Shown piece after piece: positions 41,207-50,681 of a stretch of DNA of 64,000 nucleotides. This DNA comes from Altererythrobacter sp. B11 (GTDB lineage Bacteria; Pseudomonadota; Alphaproteobacteria; Sphingomonadales; Sphingomonadaceae), in the NCBI RefSeq assembly GCF_003569745.1, contig NZ_AP018498.1, forward strand, positions 2,145,001-2,209,000, in the 5' to 3' direction. Numbering within the stretch: position 1 is the stretch's first letter; each line of letters starts with the position of its first letter. Position numbers and translations under genes: made by a program. The notes under the pieces are model-generated. The model was not told the DNA's origin. It worked only from the letters and a program-made list of their open reading frames with translations, and did not search any database.

Positions 41207-42969
41207 CAATCGTCCTTGGCCGAAGCGGAAAGATAGACCCGGCCGTTGCGCTCCGCCCCGTCACCCGGGAACATCGGCCAGGCATTCTGCGCCAGCGCAA
41301 TGCGGCTCTCCGAAGGCGCATCGGCCTGCCGCTGGTACATCCAGTAATTGCGCATCACGATGGCCACATAGCTGCGCGTTTCCCAATAGGGGATCGATTC
41401 CATGTAGAGCAGTGGATCGCCGCCGTCGTTCACTTCGCTGTTCCAGCGCGTGACCGGGGTGAGGCCGGCGTTATAGGCGGCCATGATCTTGGGCAGCTGC
41501 CCCCGCGTGGCCGCCTGATCACGCAACATCTCGAGGTTCTGCTGCCCGAAGGCGAGATTGTAGCTGGGATCGAAGATATCCACCTGCTGCGCGTTGAGGC
41601 CCAGCCGCCCGGCATGTTCGCGCACGGTGATCGGGGTGATCTGCATCAGCCCCTGCGCCTGCGCCGGGCTGACGGCGGTGGTGCGGAAGGCCGATTCCTG
41701 CAGCGCATGGGCATAGGCCAGCGCGGGGTCGATCTGCCAGCCGTTCACCGGGGCCCATTTCGGCGCGGGATAGAGCGAGGCGGGATCGGCCTCGCCACCG
41801 TTGGGCGCATTATACGCCATGTAGAGCTGGGTGGAGGGAAGGCCGAGATCGCGCGCCAGCCGCGACAGCGGGCCGTAATTGCGCGGGTCGCAGATATGCG
41901 CCTCGTGCAGCAGCACTTCGCTGGAGAGGCGGTCACGGCCGATCTCTGCCAGCGCCACGGCAATGCGCACATTCTCGCTGTCGCCCAGGCGCTTCCAGTC
42001 CTCATCGGTGAAATCGGCGGTGTTGACGCGCGGCGGCAGGGCCTCGCCCAATTGCTCGGCGGCCAGCATGCCATAGAGAGTTTCGTCCGCGCGGGCGGCG
42101 GCACGCAGCATTTCGGTGCCGCGGCCGGGCTGCCGGCAGCGCAGCGCCGCGCGGCTGGCCCAGTAGAACGCGGCCGACCGAAGCTCGGGATTTGCCGCCC
42201 CATGAGCGGACCGCTCGAACGCGCCCTGCGCCGTCTGGCAATCGCCGAGCCGCCATGCGGCGAGGCCGGCAACCCATTCGCCTTCCGCCACCCAGGGGCC
42301 GCTGCCGGCGGAAACGGTCTGCGCCATGGCCAGCGCGGCCTGGTCCTGGTTCTCTATGTAATAGCTCCAGGCCACGCGCTGGCGCCATTCGGCGCGCGCC
42401 TGTGGACTGAGCGCCGCGTCGATCCCGTCGAGCAGCTGGCGCGCGCCATCGGGATCGTCCTGCGTGATCCGTTCGAGGATCTGGCTGCGCACGGTGGCGG
42501 GGATCGTGCCATCGTCGATCGTGCGCGGCCGGGTGCGCCGGGGGTTGGGGCTGCGCTGCTGGAATTGCGCTTCCACCGGCAGGTCCGGCAGGGTGACGGC
42601 GCCGCGCGTCAGCGCCAGCCGGCCGAGCTGCGCCGCCTGCGGCAAATTGCGGCCCCGCTCCAGCCAGCGTTCGATCTGCGGCAGCTCCACGCGCGGCGAA
42701 TTGCGCGCGAGATAGAACTCGGCTTCCGCGACGCGCTGCAGCAGCCCGTCGTCCCGCTGCGCCAGCAGCTCCTGCACCCGGCTCCAGTTCTCGGCGTCGA
42801 TGGCGGCGAAGACTTCGCCGTAATATTCCCGGTCCCGCTGGCTGAGCTGCTTCGGCACCGCGTCCTGGTTTGCCCGGGCCACGAAATATTCGCGGCTGCT
42901 GCGTGCCTGCGCGGGCATGGCCCCGGCGACAGCCGCCAGCGCCGCCAGGGCGGAGATGATGTGTTTCAT
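41206..42969 (-). CDS. Soluble lytic murein transglycosylase (Slt70-like)
   Basis: A 587-residue periplasmic enzyme that cleaves peptidoglycan glycan strands. The start at 42969 gives a signal peptide MKHIISALAALAAVAGAMPAQA. A long alpha-helical superhelix (about 30-400) precedes the SLT domain at about 420-560, with AYAHALQESAFRTTAVSPAQ (catalytic Glu in Q-E-S), AQGLMQITP (G-L-M-Q-x-x-P) and PSYNLAFGQQNLEMLRDQ, then MAAYNAG. It overlaps both neighbours, the UDG-like gene upstream and moaB downstream, in a three-gene unit. Confidence 0.93.
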   Translation of the reverse strand: MKHIISALAALAAVAGAMPAQARSSREYFVARANQDAVPKQLSQRDREYYGEVFAAIDAENWSRVQELLAQRDDGLLQRVAEAEFYLARNSPRVELPQIERWLERGRNLPQAAQLGRLALTRGAVTLPDLPVEAQFQQRSPNPRRTRPRTIDDGTIPATVRSQILERITQDDPDGARQLLDGIDAALSPQARAEWRQRVAWSYYIENQDQAALAMAQTVSAGSGPWVAEGEWVAGLAAWRLGDCQTAQGAFERSAHGAANPELRSAAFYWASRAALRCRQPGRGTEMLRAAARADETLYGMLAAEQLGEALPPRVNTADFTDEDWKRLGDSENVRIAVALAEIGRDRLSSEVLLHEAHICDPRNYGPLSRLARDLGLPSTQLYMAYNAPNGGEADPASLYPAPKWAPVNGWQIDPALAYAHALQESAFRTTAVSPAQAQGLMQITPITVREHAGRLGLNAQQVDIFDPSYNLAFGQQNLEMLRDQAATRGQLPKIMAAYNAGLTPVTRWNSEVNDGGDPLLYMESIPYWETRSYVAIVMRNYWMYQRQADAPSESRIALAQNAWPMFPGDGAERNGRVYLSASAKDD

Positions 42970-43724
42970 GTGACCCCGTCGTCCGTCCATTCGAGCCAGT
43001 TCCGCCACAATCGGGCGCGCCTCTTCGGATGTTCCAGCAGCCGGCCGGGCGCAAATCCCACCAGAGCCGGCAACGGCCGGGAATCAATATCGATTTGGAA
43101 TCGCTGCGTAGCGTCTTGCGTCGGATTGTGCCCCAACAGCGGCAGGATGCTCCTTCCCAGCACGATCAGCCGCTTCGGCCGCGCCAGCGCGCAATGATGC
43201 CGCAGCACCGCGCCCAGTCCGGCTTCGGTCAGGCCGGACCAGTCCGGCACGGCCGACCATGCGGGAAGGGCCGAGGCGAGATAGACCTGCTCCATGTCGA
43301 AGCCCATTGCCCGCGCCATGTTCGTCACCAGTCGGCCTTCCGCGCCGGAGAGCAGCAATTCCTCGTCCTCCGCCTCGGGCATGGGCACCAGCACCATCAG
43401 TGGCGCTCCGGCCGGGCCGCGCGGCGGAACGCGCCGTGCGCTGCTGCCGGCGGCAAGGCTCGGTTCGGCCAGCCACCACTCGCGAAAGGCTGAAAGGTCC
43501 CGCGGCCACTGCTCCGGCATGCCGCCGATCGGGGGCGGAGGGGGCTCCTCCTCTGCGGCGCGCGGAGCGGCGGTCGCGGCGGGGGAAGCAGGCTGGACCG
43601 GTGCCTCTTCCGCCAGCCAGCCTTGCGGCTCGTCCGCAAAGCTGCAATCCACGCCGGCCTCCCGCCACCAGTCGATCGCAGAAGCAAGGCTTTCGGAAAG
43701 CGAGGGCGTGGCTGTATGGTCCAT
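42966..43724 (-). CDS. Uracil-DNA glycosylase-like protein, probably inactive
   Basis: A 252-residue protein; MDHTATPSLSE at 43724 is taken as start. The first 100 residues include a proline-rich linker (EEEPPPPPIGGMPEQ). The C-terminal 150 residues follow a family 4/5 uracil-DNA glycosylase layout: a strand, GRLVTNMARAMGFDMEQVYL, then LARPKRLIVLGRSILPLLLG-like (actual LPLLGHN). The G-E-A-P-G site is replaced by PMPEAED, and the final H-P-S is FAPGRLLEHP, so catalytic residues look lost. This is the first gene of the UDG-like / slt / moaB unit. Confidence 0.65.
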   Translation of the reverse strand: MDHTATPSLSESLASAIDWWREAGVDCSFADEPQGWLAEEAPVQPASPAATAAPRAAEEEPPPPPIGGMPEQWPRDLSAFREWWLAEPSLAAGSSARRVPPRGPAGAPLMVLVPMPEAEDEELLLSGAEGRLVTNMARAMGFDMEQVYLASALPAWSAVPDWSGLTEAGLGAVLRHHCALARPKRLIVLGRSILPLLGHNPTQDATQRFQIDIDSRPLPALVGFAPGRLLEHPKRRARLWRNWLEWTDDGVT

Positions 43725-43776
43725 GGGAGTATGTTCCCGGTCTTGACCTGTGGGCCGGCCGCGATCAAGTCCGGGG

Positions 43777-43795
43777 TTGTTATGCGCCATAACAA
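43777..43795. promoter_or_regulatory. Perfect 19-bp palindrome, candidate operator
   Basis: TTGTTATGCGCCATAACAA is a perfect eight-base inverted repeat around CGC. It lies in the 86-bp divergent gap, 15 bp before the ETF-ubiquinone oxidoreductase start and 52 bp before the UDG-like start. The AT-rich arms in GC-rich surroundings suggest a transcription factor site controlling one or both genes. Confidence 0.6.
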
Positions 43796-43810
43796 AATGA
43801 GAGGGCGAGT

Positions 43811-45454
43811 GTGAGCGAACGCGAATCCATGCCGGTCGATGTGGTGATTGTCGGCGCGGGCCCCGCCGGGCTGGCCGCCGCGATCCGCCTGAAGCAGATC
43901 GACGAAGCGCTCGAAGTGGTGGTGCTGGAAAAGGGCTCCGAAGTCGGGGCGCATATCCTTTCCGGCGCGGTTGTCGATCCGCGTGCGCTGGACGAATTGC
44001 TGCCCGAGTGGCGCGAAACCTGCCCCCTTGCCGAAGTGCCCGTGACGGAAAATCACCATTGGGTGCTGAGCCGCAGCGGCAAATGGGCCATGCCGCATTT
44101 GCTGATGCCCCCGCTGATGTCCAATTCCGGCAATTACACCGGATCGCTGGGCAATCTGTGCCGCTGGCTGGCCGAGCGCGCAGAGGAACTGGGCGTGCAG
44201 GCGTTCCCCGGCTTTCCGGCGGCAGAGGTGCTGTTCGATGAAGCCGGCGCGGTGATGGGCGTTGCCACGCAGGACATGGGCGTGGCGGCCGACGGGTCGC
44301 ACAAGGCGGATTACCAGCCGGGCATGGAGCTGCATGCCCGCTACACGCTGTTCGCGGAGGGCGCGCGGGGGCACCTCACCAAGCGGATGAAGGCGCATTT
44401 TGGGCTTGAACAGGATTGCCAGCCGCAGATTTATGGCCTTGGCATCAAGGAATTGTGGGACATTCCTGCCGAACGCCATCAGCCCGGAAGGGTGATCCAC
44501 ACGCAGGGCTGGCCGCTGTCGGAAACCGAGTGCTGGGGCGGCGGCTTCCTCTACCATCAGGCCAATGGCCAGGTGGCGCTGGGGTTCGTGACCGCGCTGG
44601 ATTACGCGAATCCCTATGTCTCGCCCTATGAGGAATTCCAGCGCTGGAAGCACCATCCCGCTATCCGTGCGGTGATCGAGGGCGGCAAGCGCGTGGCCTA
44701 TGGCGCGCGGGCGATCAACGAAGGCGGCTGGCAGAGCGTGCCGAAGCTCGCCTTCCCCGGCGGGGCGCTGATCGGCTGCTCGGCCGGCTTCGTGAACGTG
44801 CCGCGGATCAAGGGCACCCATACCGCGATGAAGAGCGGGATGCTGGCGGCGGAAGCTGCCGCGGCGGCTATCGCGGCGGGCCGCGAGAAGGACGAGCTGG
44901 CCGAGTACGAGCCATCTCTGCGCGCCAGCTGGATCGCTGCCGAACTGGAGACGGTGAAGAACGCACAGCCGCTGGTCGCGCGCTTCGGCGGCGCGCTGGG
45001 CACGCTGCTGGCCGGTGCGGATATGTGGCTGCGCACGCTGAAGATCCGCCTGCCGTTCACCCTCGGCCATCATACGGATGCCGGCGCCACGCAGCGCGCC
45101 GATCTCTATCGGCCGATCGCCTATCCCCGGCCGGACGGGCAGCTGAGCTTCGACCGACTCTCCTCCGTCTTCCTCTCGGGCACCAATCACGAGGAAGACC
45201 AGCCGTGCCATCTGCGGCTGAAGGATCCCACCGTGCCGGAGCGGATCAACTGGCCGGTCTATGCCGGGCCGGAGGCGCGCTATTGCCCCGCCGGCGTGTA
45301 TGAATACACCGGCGTGGAAGAAGGCGCGCCGCGGCTGGTGATCAATGCGCAGAACTGCGTCCACTGCAAGAGCTGCGACATCAAGGATCCGCCGCAGAAT
45401 ATCGACTGGGTTACGCCCGAAGGCGGCGGCGGCCCCAATTATCCGAACATGTGA
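43811..45454 (+). CDS. Electron transfer flavoprotein-ubiquinone oxidoreductase
   Basis: A 547-residue membrane-associated flavoprotein that passes electrons from ETF to ubiquinone during acyl-CoA and amino-acid oxidation. It starts with GTG at 43811 (MSERESMPVDVV); ATG seven codons later is possible. FAD site: VVIVGAGPAGLAAAIRL (about 11-27) and EKGSEVGAHILSGAVVDPRAL. The C-terminal 4Fe-4S domain has CPAGVYEY and CVHCKSCDIKDPPQNIDWV, four cysteines as required. Length is that of the family. It heads the dense plus-strand gene run. Confidence 0.95.
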   Translation: MSERESMPVDVVIVGAGPAGLAAAIRLKQIDEALEVVVLEKGSEVGAHILSGAVVDPRALDELLPEWRETCPLAEVPVTENHHWVLSRSGKWAMPHLLMPPLMSNSGNYTGSLGNLCRWLAERAEELGVQAFPGFPAAEVLFDEAGAVMGVATQDMGVAADGSHKADYQPGMELHARYTLFAEGARGHLTKRMKAHFGLEQDCQPQIYGLGIKELWDIPAERHQPGRVIHTQGWPLSETECWGGGFLYHQANGQVALGFVTALDYANPYVSPYEEFQRWKHHPAIRAVIEGGKRVAYGARAINEGGWQSVPKLAFPGGALIGCSAGFVNVPRIKGTHTAMKSGMLAAEAAAAAIAAGREKDELAEYEPSLRASWIAAELETVKNAQPLVARFGGALGTLLAGADMWLRTLKIRLPFTLGHHTDAGATQRADLYRPIAYPRPDGQLSFDRLSSVFLSGTNHEEDQPCHLRLKDPTVPERINWPVYAGPEARYCPAGVYEYTGVEEGAPRLVINAQNCVHCKSCDIKDPPQNIDWVTPEGGGGPNYPNM

Positions 45455-45461
45455 GCGGCCG

Positions 45462-46274
45462 GTGCAGCTGAGCGAAACCGCCTACGCCAAGATCAATCTC
45501 GCGCTGCATGTCCGGCGGCGGCGGGAGGACGGCTATCACGAGCTCGAAAGCCTGTTCGCCTTCGTCGATGGCGGTGACCGGCTGACGGCCCGTTCCGCCG
45601 CGCAGGATGAATTGCGCGTGTTTGGCGAATTCGCTCCGCAACTCACTGATCCTTTTGGGAATATCATCTTGCGCGCGCTCGGGGTATTGCCGCATGCGGA
45701 CGGGCTGGCGATCCAGCTGGAAAAGAACCTCCCGGTGGCGGCGGGCCTCGGCGGGGGTTCGGCGGATGCAGGCGCCGTGTTCCGCATGGTGCGCGAGGCC
45801 TATGGCCTGCCGGACGACTGGCGCGAGCGAGCGGCCCGGCTGGGCGCCGACGTGCCCGCTTGCGTGGACAGCGTCACCTGCATCGGCCGGGGCACCGGCA
45901 CGGAGCTGGAAGTGGTGGAGAGCGACCTCGCCGGGCGCTCCGTCCTGCTGGTCAATCCGCGCCTGCCGCTCACGACGGGGCCGGTCTTCGCTGCGTGGGA
46001 CGGCACGGACCGCGGCGGACTCCCCGAGGGGCCCTGCTCGCGGATTGCCCAAGAGGGGCGTAACGATCTGGAAGCAGCCGCCATCGGCCTCTGCCCTCCG
46101 ATAGCGGACGTGCTCGCCGCCCTGCGCGCGACGGAGGCCGATCTGGTGCGGATGAGCGGCTCGGGCGCCACCTGTTTCGCGCTCTATCGCAGCCATGACG
46201 TCATGCAGGCAGCCGCGCAGCGCCTGGCGGCGGAGCAGCCGGGTTGGTGGCGGATGGAAGGGCGCCTGCGGTGA
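45462..46274 (+). CDS. ispE: 4-diphosphocytidyl-2-C-methyl-D-erythritol kinase
   Basis: A 270-residue GHMP kinase of the MEP isoprenoid pathway. The GTG at 45462 gives MQLSETAYAKINLALHVRRR, the family start (A-Y-A-K-I-N-L). The ATP-binding motif is LPVAAGLGGGSADAGAVFR (about 80-98). DVPACVDSVTCIGRGTGTEL and MSGSGATCFALY complete the pattern. It lies 7 bp after the ETF oxidoreductase stop, and its own stop overlaps the next GTG. Confidence 0.94.
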   Translation: MQLSETAYAKINLALHVRRRREDGYHELESLFAFVDGGDRLTARSAAQDELRVFGEFAPQLTDPFGNIILRALGVLPHADGLAIQLEKNLPVAAGLGGGSADAGAVFRMVREAYGLPDDWRERAARLGADVPACVDSVTCIGRGTGTELEVVESDLAGRSVLLVNPRLPLTTGPVFAAWDGTDRGGLPEGPCSRIAQEGRNDLEAAAIGLCPPIADVLAALRATEADLVRMSGSGATCFALYRSHDVMQAAAQRLAAEQPGWWRMEGRLR

Positions 46275-46990
46275 AGGAACAGGTCTTTCGTCAGATCGGC
46301 ACAGCCAAGCCCGGCGGCATCGTCGCAGTATGCGACCACGCTTCCAACCGCGTTCCGGAGGGGGTTGTGCTCGGCATCGCGCCGGAGCTGCTGCAGAAGC
46401 ATATCGCCTGGGACATCGGCGCTGCGGGCGTGACCGAGGAACTGGCGCGTGCGCACGGCATCCCGGCCCATCTGGCCGAGGTCAGCCGGCTCGTGATCGA
46501 TCTTCACCGCGAGGAGGATTCGACCGGGCTCATCCCCGAAGCCAGCGACGGGCATGTGATCCCCGGCAATCTGGACGCGGACCGGGGGGCGCGCATCGCG
46601 CAGTTTCACCAGCCCTATCACGCCGCCCTGGCGGAATGGCTGGCGGCGGCGAAGCCCGCGCTCATTCTCTCGATCCACAGCTTCACCCCCACGCTGGAGA
46701 GCGCGCCGCACCCCCGGCCGTGGGAACTCGGCATTCTCTACAATCAGGACGACCGCGCGGCGCGGCTCGCCATTGCGGGGCTTGCCGCGCGCGGCTTCAC
46801 CGTGGGGGACAACGAGCCCTATTCGGGGCGCCTGCTCAACGCGACCATGAACCGCCATGCGGAAGCCTGCGGCCGGCCCTATCTGGCGATCGAGATCCGC
46901 AACGATCTGATTGGCGATGCGACGGGGCAGGCACGCTGGGCGGCGATCCTGGCGGAACTCGCCAGGGAGGCGACGGCCGAACTGGGCTGA
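46271..46990 (+). CDS. N-formylglutamate amidohydrolase family protein
   Basis: A 239-residue protein. The GTG at 46271, overlapping the ispE stop, is preferred to upstream frames. Motifs of the family: IVAVCDHASNRVPEG (metal-binding D-H-A-S/G-x-x-x-P), HLAEVSRLVIDLHREED (S-R-L-x-x-D-x-N/H-R) and ILSIHSFTP (H-S-F-T-P) then YLAIEIRNDLI. It may hydrolyse N-formyl amino acids from histidine breakdown or other formyl amides. No histidine-degradation genes are nearby, so the substrate is uncertain. Confidence 0.9.
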   Translation: MKEQVFRQIGTAKPGGIVAVCDHASNRVPEGVVLGIAPELLQKHIAWDIGAAGVTEELARAHGIPAHLAEVSRLVIDLHREEDSTGLIPEASDGHVIPGNLDADRGARIAQFHQPYHAALAEWLAAAKPALILSIHSFTPTLESAPHPRPWELGILYNQDDRAARLAIAGLAARGFTVGDNEPYSGRLLNATMNRHAEACGRPYLAIEIRNDLIGDATGQARWAAILAELAREATAELG

Positions 46991-47078
46991 GGGGCAATTA
47001 ATGCTTCGGTCGGGCGGCCACGTGTTATAGGGGGCGGCGAAACTTTCAGCCTCTTTTCACTGCCAAACGGAAACAATC

Positions 47079-48938
47079 ATGCCCGCTTATCGCTCCCGCA
47101 CAACCACCCACGGCCGCAACATGGCCGGCGCGCGCGGCCTGTGGCGCGCGACGGGCATGAAGGACAGCGATTTCGGCAAGCCGATCATTGCCGTGGTGAA
47201 CAGCTTCACCCAGTTCGTGCCGGGCCATGTGCATCTGAAGGATCTCGGCCAGCTCGTCGCGCGCGAGATCGAGGCCGCGGGCGGCGTGGCCAAGGAATTC
47301 AACACCATCGCCGTGGATGATGGCATTGCCATGGGGCATGACGGCATGCTCTACAGCCTGCCCAGCCGCGACCTGATCGCCGACAGCGTGGAATATATGG
47401 TCAACGCCCATTGCGCCGACGCGATGGTGTGCATTTCCAATTGCGACAAGATCACCCCCGGCATGCTGATGGCCGCGTTGCGGATCAACATCCCGGTGGT
47501 ATTCGTGTCCGGCGGGCCGATGGAAGCGGGCAAGGTCGTGCTGCGCGGCAAGGAAGTGGCGCTCGATCTGGTCGATGCCATGGTCGCCGCCGCGGACGAG
47601 CGGATGACCGATGAAGAGGTGGAGACGATCGAGCGGTCCGCTTGCCCCACCTGCGGTTCCTGCTCGGGCATGTTCACTGCCAATTCGATGAATTGCCTCA
47701 CCGAAGCGCTGGGCCTGTCGCTGCCCGGTAACGGGTCGCAACTCGCCACCCATTCGGACCGGCAGCAATTGTTCGAACGCGCGGGCCGGCTGGTGGTGAC
47801 GCTCGCCCGCCGCTATTACGAGGAAGATGACGAAAGCGTGCTGCCGCGCACCATCGCCGGCTTCCACGCCTTCGAAAACGCCATGTCGCTGGACATCGCC
47901 ATGGGCGGATCGACCAACACCGTGCTCCACCTCCTCGCGGCTGCGGAGGAAGCGGGGGTGGACTTCACCATGAAGGATATCGACCGGCTCTCTCGCCAGG
48001 TGCCGGTGCTGTGCAAGGTCGCGCCGGCCAAGGCCGATGTGCATATGGAGGATGTCCACCGCGCGGGCGGCATCATGGCGATTCTCGGCCAGCTGGACCG
48101 GGCGGGGCTGCTGAACACGGCGCTGCCCACGGTCCACAGCCCCACGCTGGCCGATGCGCTGGACGATTGGGATGTCAGCCGCACCAAGAACAACAAGGTG
48201 CATGAATTCTTCGCCGCCGCGCCGGGCGGCGTGCCGACGCAGACGGCCTTCAGCCAGTCTCGCCGGTGGGAAGCGCTTGATCTCGACCGGGAGGCGGGCG
48301 TGATCCGCTCGGCCGAGCATGCCTTCAGCCAGGATGGCGGGCTGGCCGTGCTGTCGGGCAATATCGCGCTGGATGGCTGCATCGTGAAGACGGCGGGGGT
48401 GGACGATTCCATCCTCAGCTTCGCCGGACCGGCCAAGGTCTATGAAAGCCAGGATGCGGCGGTGACGGCGATCCTCACCGGGCAGGTGGTAGCGGGCGAT
48501 GTGGTGGTGATCCGCTATGAAGGGCCGCGCGGCGGGCCGGGGATGCAGGAAATGCTCTACCCCACCAGCTATCTGAAATCGAAGGGGCTGGGCGCCGCTT
48601 GCGCGCTGATCACCGACGGGCGCTTCTCCGGCGGCACCTCGGGCCTGTCGATCGGCCATGTCTCCCCCGAAGCTGCCGAGGGCGGAGCAATCGGGCTGAT
48701 CGAGGATGGCGATCGGATCGAGATCGACATTCCCGGCCGCACCATCCACGTGGTCATTTCCGAAGAGGAGATGGCCCGCCGCCGCGCCTTGATGGAAGCG
48801 AAGGGGGTGGATGCCTGGAAGCCCGCGAGCGAGCGCCCCCGGCGCGTCTCCGCTGCACTGCAGGCCTATGCCGCGATGACCACCAGCGCGGCACGCGGTG
48901 CGGTGCGCGACGTGAGCCAGTTGCAGGCCCGCCGTTGA
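47079..48938 (+). CDS. ilvD: Dihydroxy-acid dehydratase
   Basis: A 619-residue enzyme of valine, leucine and isoleucine synthesis. Cysteines for the iron-sulfur cluster are seen in [12 protein letters not shown] (about 119-130) and [19 protein letters not shown] (about 188-206). [20 protein letters not shown] and [10 protein letters not shown] near the C terminus are standard. Family members of this length carry a 2Fe-2S or 4Fe-4S cluster. An 88-bp gap ahead contains no clear attenuator or leader peptide. Its stop overlaps the start of a small lipoprotein gene. Confidence 0.96.
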   Translation: MPAYRSRTTTHGRNMAGARGLWRATGMKDSDFGKPIIAVVNSFTQFVPGHVHLKDLGQLVAREIEAAGGVAKEFNTIAVDDGIAMGHDGMLYSLPSRDLIADSVEYMVNAHCADAMVCISNCDKITPGMLMAALRINIPVVFVSGGPMEAGKVVLRGKEVALDLVDAMVAAADERMTDEEVETIERSACPTCGSCSGMFTANSMNCLTEALGLSLPGNGSQLATHSDRQQLFERAGRLVVTLARRYYEEDDESVLPRTIAGFHAFENAMSLDIAMGGSTNTVLHLLAAAEEAGVDFTMKDIDRLSRQVPVLCKVAPAKADVHMEDVHRAGGIMAILGQLDRAGLLNTALPTVHSPTLADALDDWDVSRTKNNKVHEFFAAAPGGVPTQTAFSQSRRWEALDLDREAGVIRSAEHAFSQDGGLAVLSGNIALDGCIVKTAGVDDSILSFAGPAKVYESQDAAVTAILTGQVVAGDVVVIRYEGPRGGPGMQEMLYPTSYLKSKGLGAACALITDGRFSGGTSGLSIGHVSPEAAEGGAIGLIEDGDRIEIDIPGRTIHVVISEEEMARRRALMEAKGVDAWKPASERPRRVSAALQAYAAMTTSAARGAVRDVSQLQARR

Positions 48939-49306
48939 TGCGGAGGCTGGCCCCGGCGCTGCTCTTCCTCCTCGCCGCATGTTCGAACGAGGTGGCGGGC
49001 GCGCCCGAGGCCTATGCCGAAAACGCGGTGGAATGCGCGCTGGATGGCGGCAAGGCGTTCGAGCGGACGTGCCCCGTTGAACGCAGCGTGGAGGATGGCC
49101 GGCTGTTCCTGACCATCCGCCACCCCGATGGCGGATTCCGCCGCTTCGAAGTGCTGGATGACGGGTCCGGTCTCGCCGCGGCCGACGGGGCCGATCCGGC
49201 GCATGTCACTTTGCGCGATCCGGCCGCCGGCGGCGGGATCGAAGTGGCGATCGGCGGCGATCGTTATCGCCTGCCAGCGACCCTGTCCGATGATGCGAAA
49301 CCCTGA
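48938..49306 (+). CDS. Small lipoprotein, unknown
   Basis: A 122-residue protein whose ATG at 48938 overlaps the ilvD stop. It begins [21 protein letters not shown], a lipoprotein signal with lipobox LAA-C at residue 15. The mature part has two cysteines (VECALDGGKAFERTCPVE) and several short strands (LFLTIRHPDGGFRRFEVLD). The frame is open further upstream inside ilvD, but that is a shadow. It also overlaps the next gene. Function unknown; likely periplasmic, attached to a membrane. Confidence 0.75.
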   Translation: MRRLAPALLFLLAACSNEVAGAPEAYAENAVECALDGGKAFERTCPVERSVEDGRLFLTIRHPDGGFRRFEVLDDGSGLAAADGADPAHVTLRDPAAGGGIEVAIGGDRYRLPATLSDDAKP

Positions 49307-50681
49307 CCAGATCCTCTCGGTCGCGCAGATGCGCGCGGCCGAGGATGCGCTGATCGCTGCCGGCGAGACGGTCGACAGCCTGATGGAGCGCGCAGGCCGT
49401 GGCGCCGCGCAATGGGTCTGGCGCATGGCCGGGGGGCGCCCGGTCACCATCCTGTGCGGCCCTGGCAACAATGGCGGCGATGGCTATGTAATCGCACGGG
49501 AATTGCACCAGAGAGGTGCGCAGGTGGCGGTTATCGCCCCGTTGCCGCCGGCGACCGAAGCCGCGACCCGCGCGTGCGCGAGTTTTAGCGGTGCCGTAAG
49601 CGAAGAGGGCGCCGGCGGCGTATTGGTCGATTGCCTGTTCGGCAGCGGCCTCACTCGCCCGCTGTCCGCCGAGTTGTTCGGCCTTCTCCGGCGGCTGGCC
49701 GCCGCGCATCATTTCCGCATCGCGGTCGATCTGCCGAGCGGGATCGAGAGCGACACGGGCCGGCCGCTCAATGCGGGCCTGCCCGATTATCATCTCACGC
49801 TCGCCCTGGGGGCGTGGAAATTCGCCCATTGGCTGATACCCGCCATGCAGGCGATGGGCGCCCGCCGGGTGGTCGACATCGGCGTGACGCCGGTGGCGGA
49901 GGCGGCGGAGTGCATTGCGCGCCCGGCGCTTTTCGCACCCCCGCGTGACGCGCATAAATATACGCGCGGCCTGCTGGCGGTGGTGGGCGGCGCGATGCCC
50001 GGTGCGGCCATGCTCGCCGCGCGGGCGGCAATGCATGGCGGGGCTGGCTATGTGAAGCTGCTCGCCCCCTCTCGTCCCCTGGCGGCGCCGGACGAGCTGG
50101 TGGTGGAGGAGGCGCCGCTGGACCGGGCGCTGGCGGATTCGCGCCTTGCAGCGCTGCTGGTCGGGCCGGGGCTGGGGCGCGATGCCGCTGCGCGAGGACG
50201 GCTTGCCGCGGCGCTTTCGGCCAATCGCCCGACCGTGGTGGATGCCGATGGGCTGGTGCTGCTCGAGCCTTCCCTGCTGGACGGTTGCAGCGCGCCCCTG
50301 CTGCTGACGCCGCACGAGGGCGAACTCGCCCGGCTGTGCGATGCCTTCTCCGTTTCCGGTGACGGGCGCGTCGCCCGGGCGCAGGCGCTCGCGCGCGCCA
50401 GCGGCGGGGTGGTGGTGGCGAAGGGGCCGGACACGCTGGTCGCGGCGCCCGATGGCACGCTGCGCATTGCGCCGCCTGCGTCAAGCTGGCTGTCCACGGC
50501 AGGCACGGGCGATGTGCTTGCCGGCCTCATGGCCAGCCGTCTCGCGAGCGGTGCGGAACCTCTCCATGCGGCGACGGAGGCTGTCTGGCTCCATGGCGAG
50601 GCGGCGCACCTCGCCGGGCCGGTGTTCAGCGCGGCAGGGCTGGTGCAAATGCTGCCGGGGGCCTACGCGGCCTGCCTGTGA
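49293..50681 (+). CDS. nnr: Bifunctional NAD(P)HX epimerase / ADP-dependent NAD(P)HX dehydratase
   Basis: A 462-residue repair enzyme that restores NADH and NADPH from their hydrated forms. The N-terminal epimerase (YjeF_N, about 1-205) has ILSVAQMRAAEDALIAAGET and CGPGNNGGDGYVIARELH. The C-terminal dehydratase (carbohydrate-kinase-like, about 220-460) has HKYTRGLLAVVGGAMPGAAM, LVGPGLGRD, LTPHEGELARL and STAGTGDVLAGL. Start 49293 is used; an ATG one codon earlier is possible. It overlaps the lipoprotein gene by 14 bp, and its stop overlaps the next start. Confidence 0.94.
   Translation: MRNPDQILSVAQMRAAEDALIAAGETVDSLMERAGRGAAQWVWRMAGGRPVTILCGPGNNGGDGYVIARELHQRGAQVAVIAPLPPATEAATRACASFSGAVSEEGAGGVLVDCLFGSGLTRPLSAELFGLLRRLAAAHHFRIAVDLPSGIESDTGRPLNAGLPDYHLTLALGAWKFAHWLIPAMQAMGARRVVDIGVTPVAEAAECIARPALFAPPRDAHKYTRGLLAVVGGAMPGAAMLAARAAMHGGAGYVKLLAPSRPLAAPDELVVEEAPLDRALADSRLAALLVGPGLGRDAAARGRLAAALSANRPTVVDADGLVLLEPSLLDGCSAPLLLTPHEGELARLCDAFSVSGDGRVARAQALARASGGVVVAKGPDTLVAAPDGTLRIAPPASSWLSTAGTGDVLAGLMASRLASGAEPLHAATEAVWLHGEAAHLAGPVFSAAGLVQMLPGAYAACL

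Noticed and set aside
46991-47078. Leader-peptide attenuator ahead of ilvD
   Set aside because: No short frame rich in Ile, Leu or Val codons and no paired hairpins are present in the 88-bp gap.
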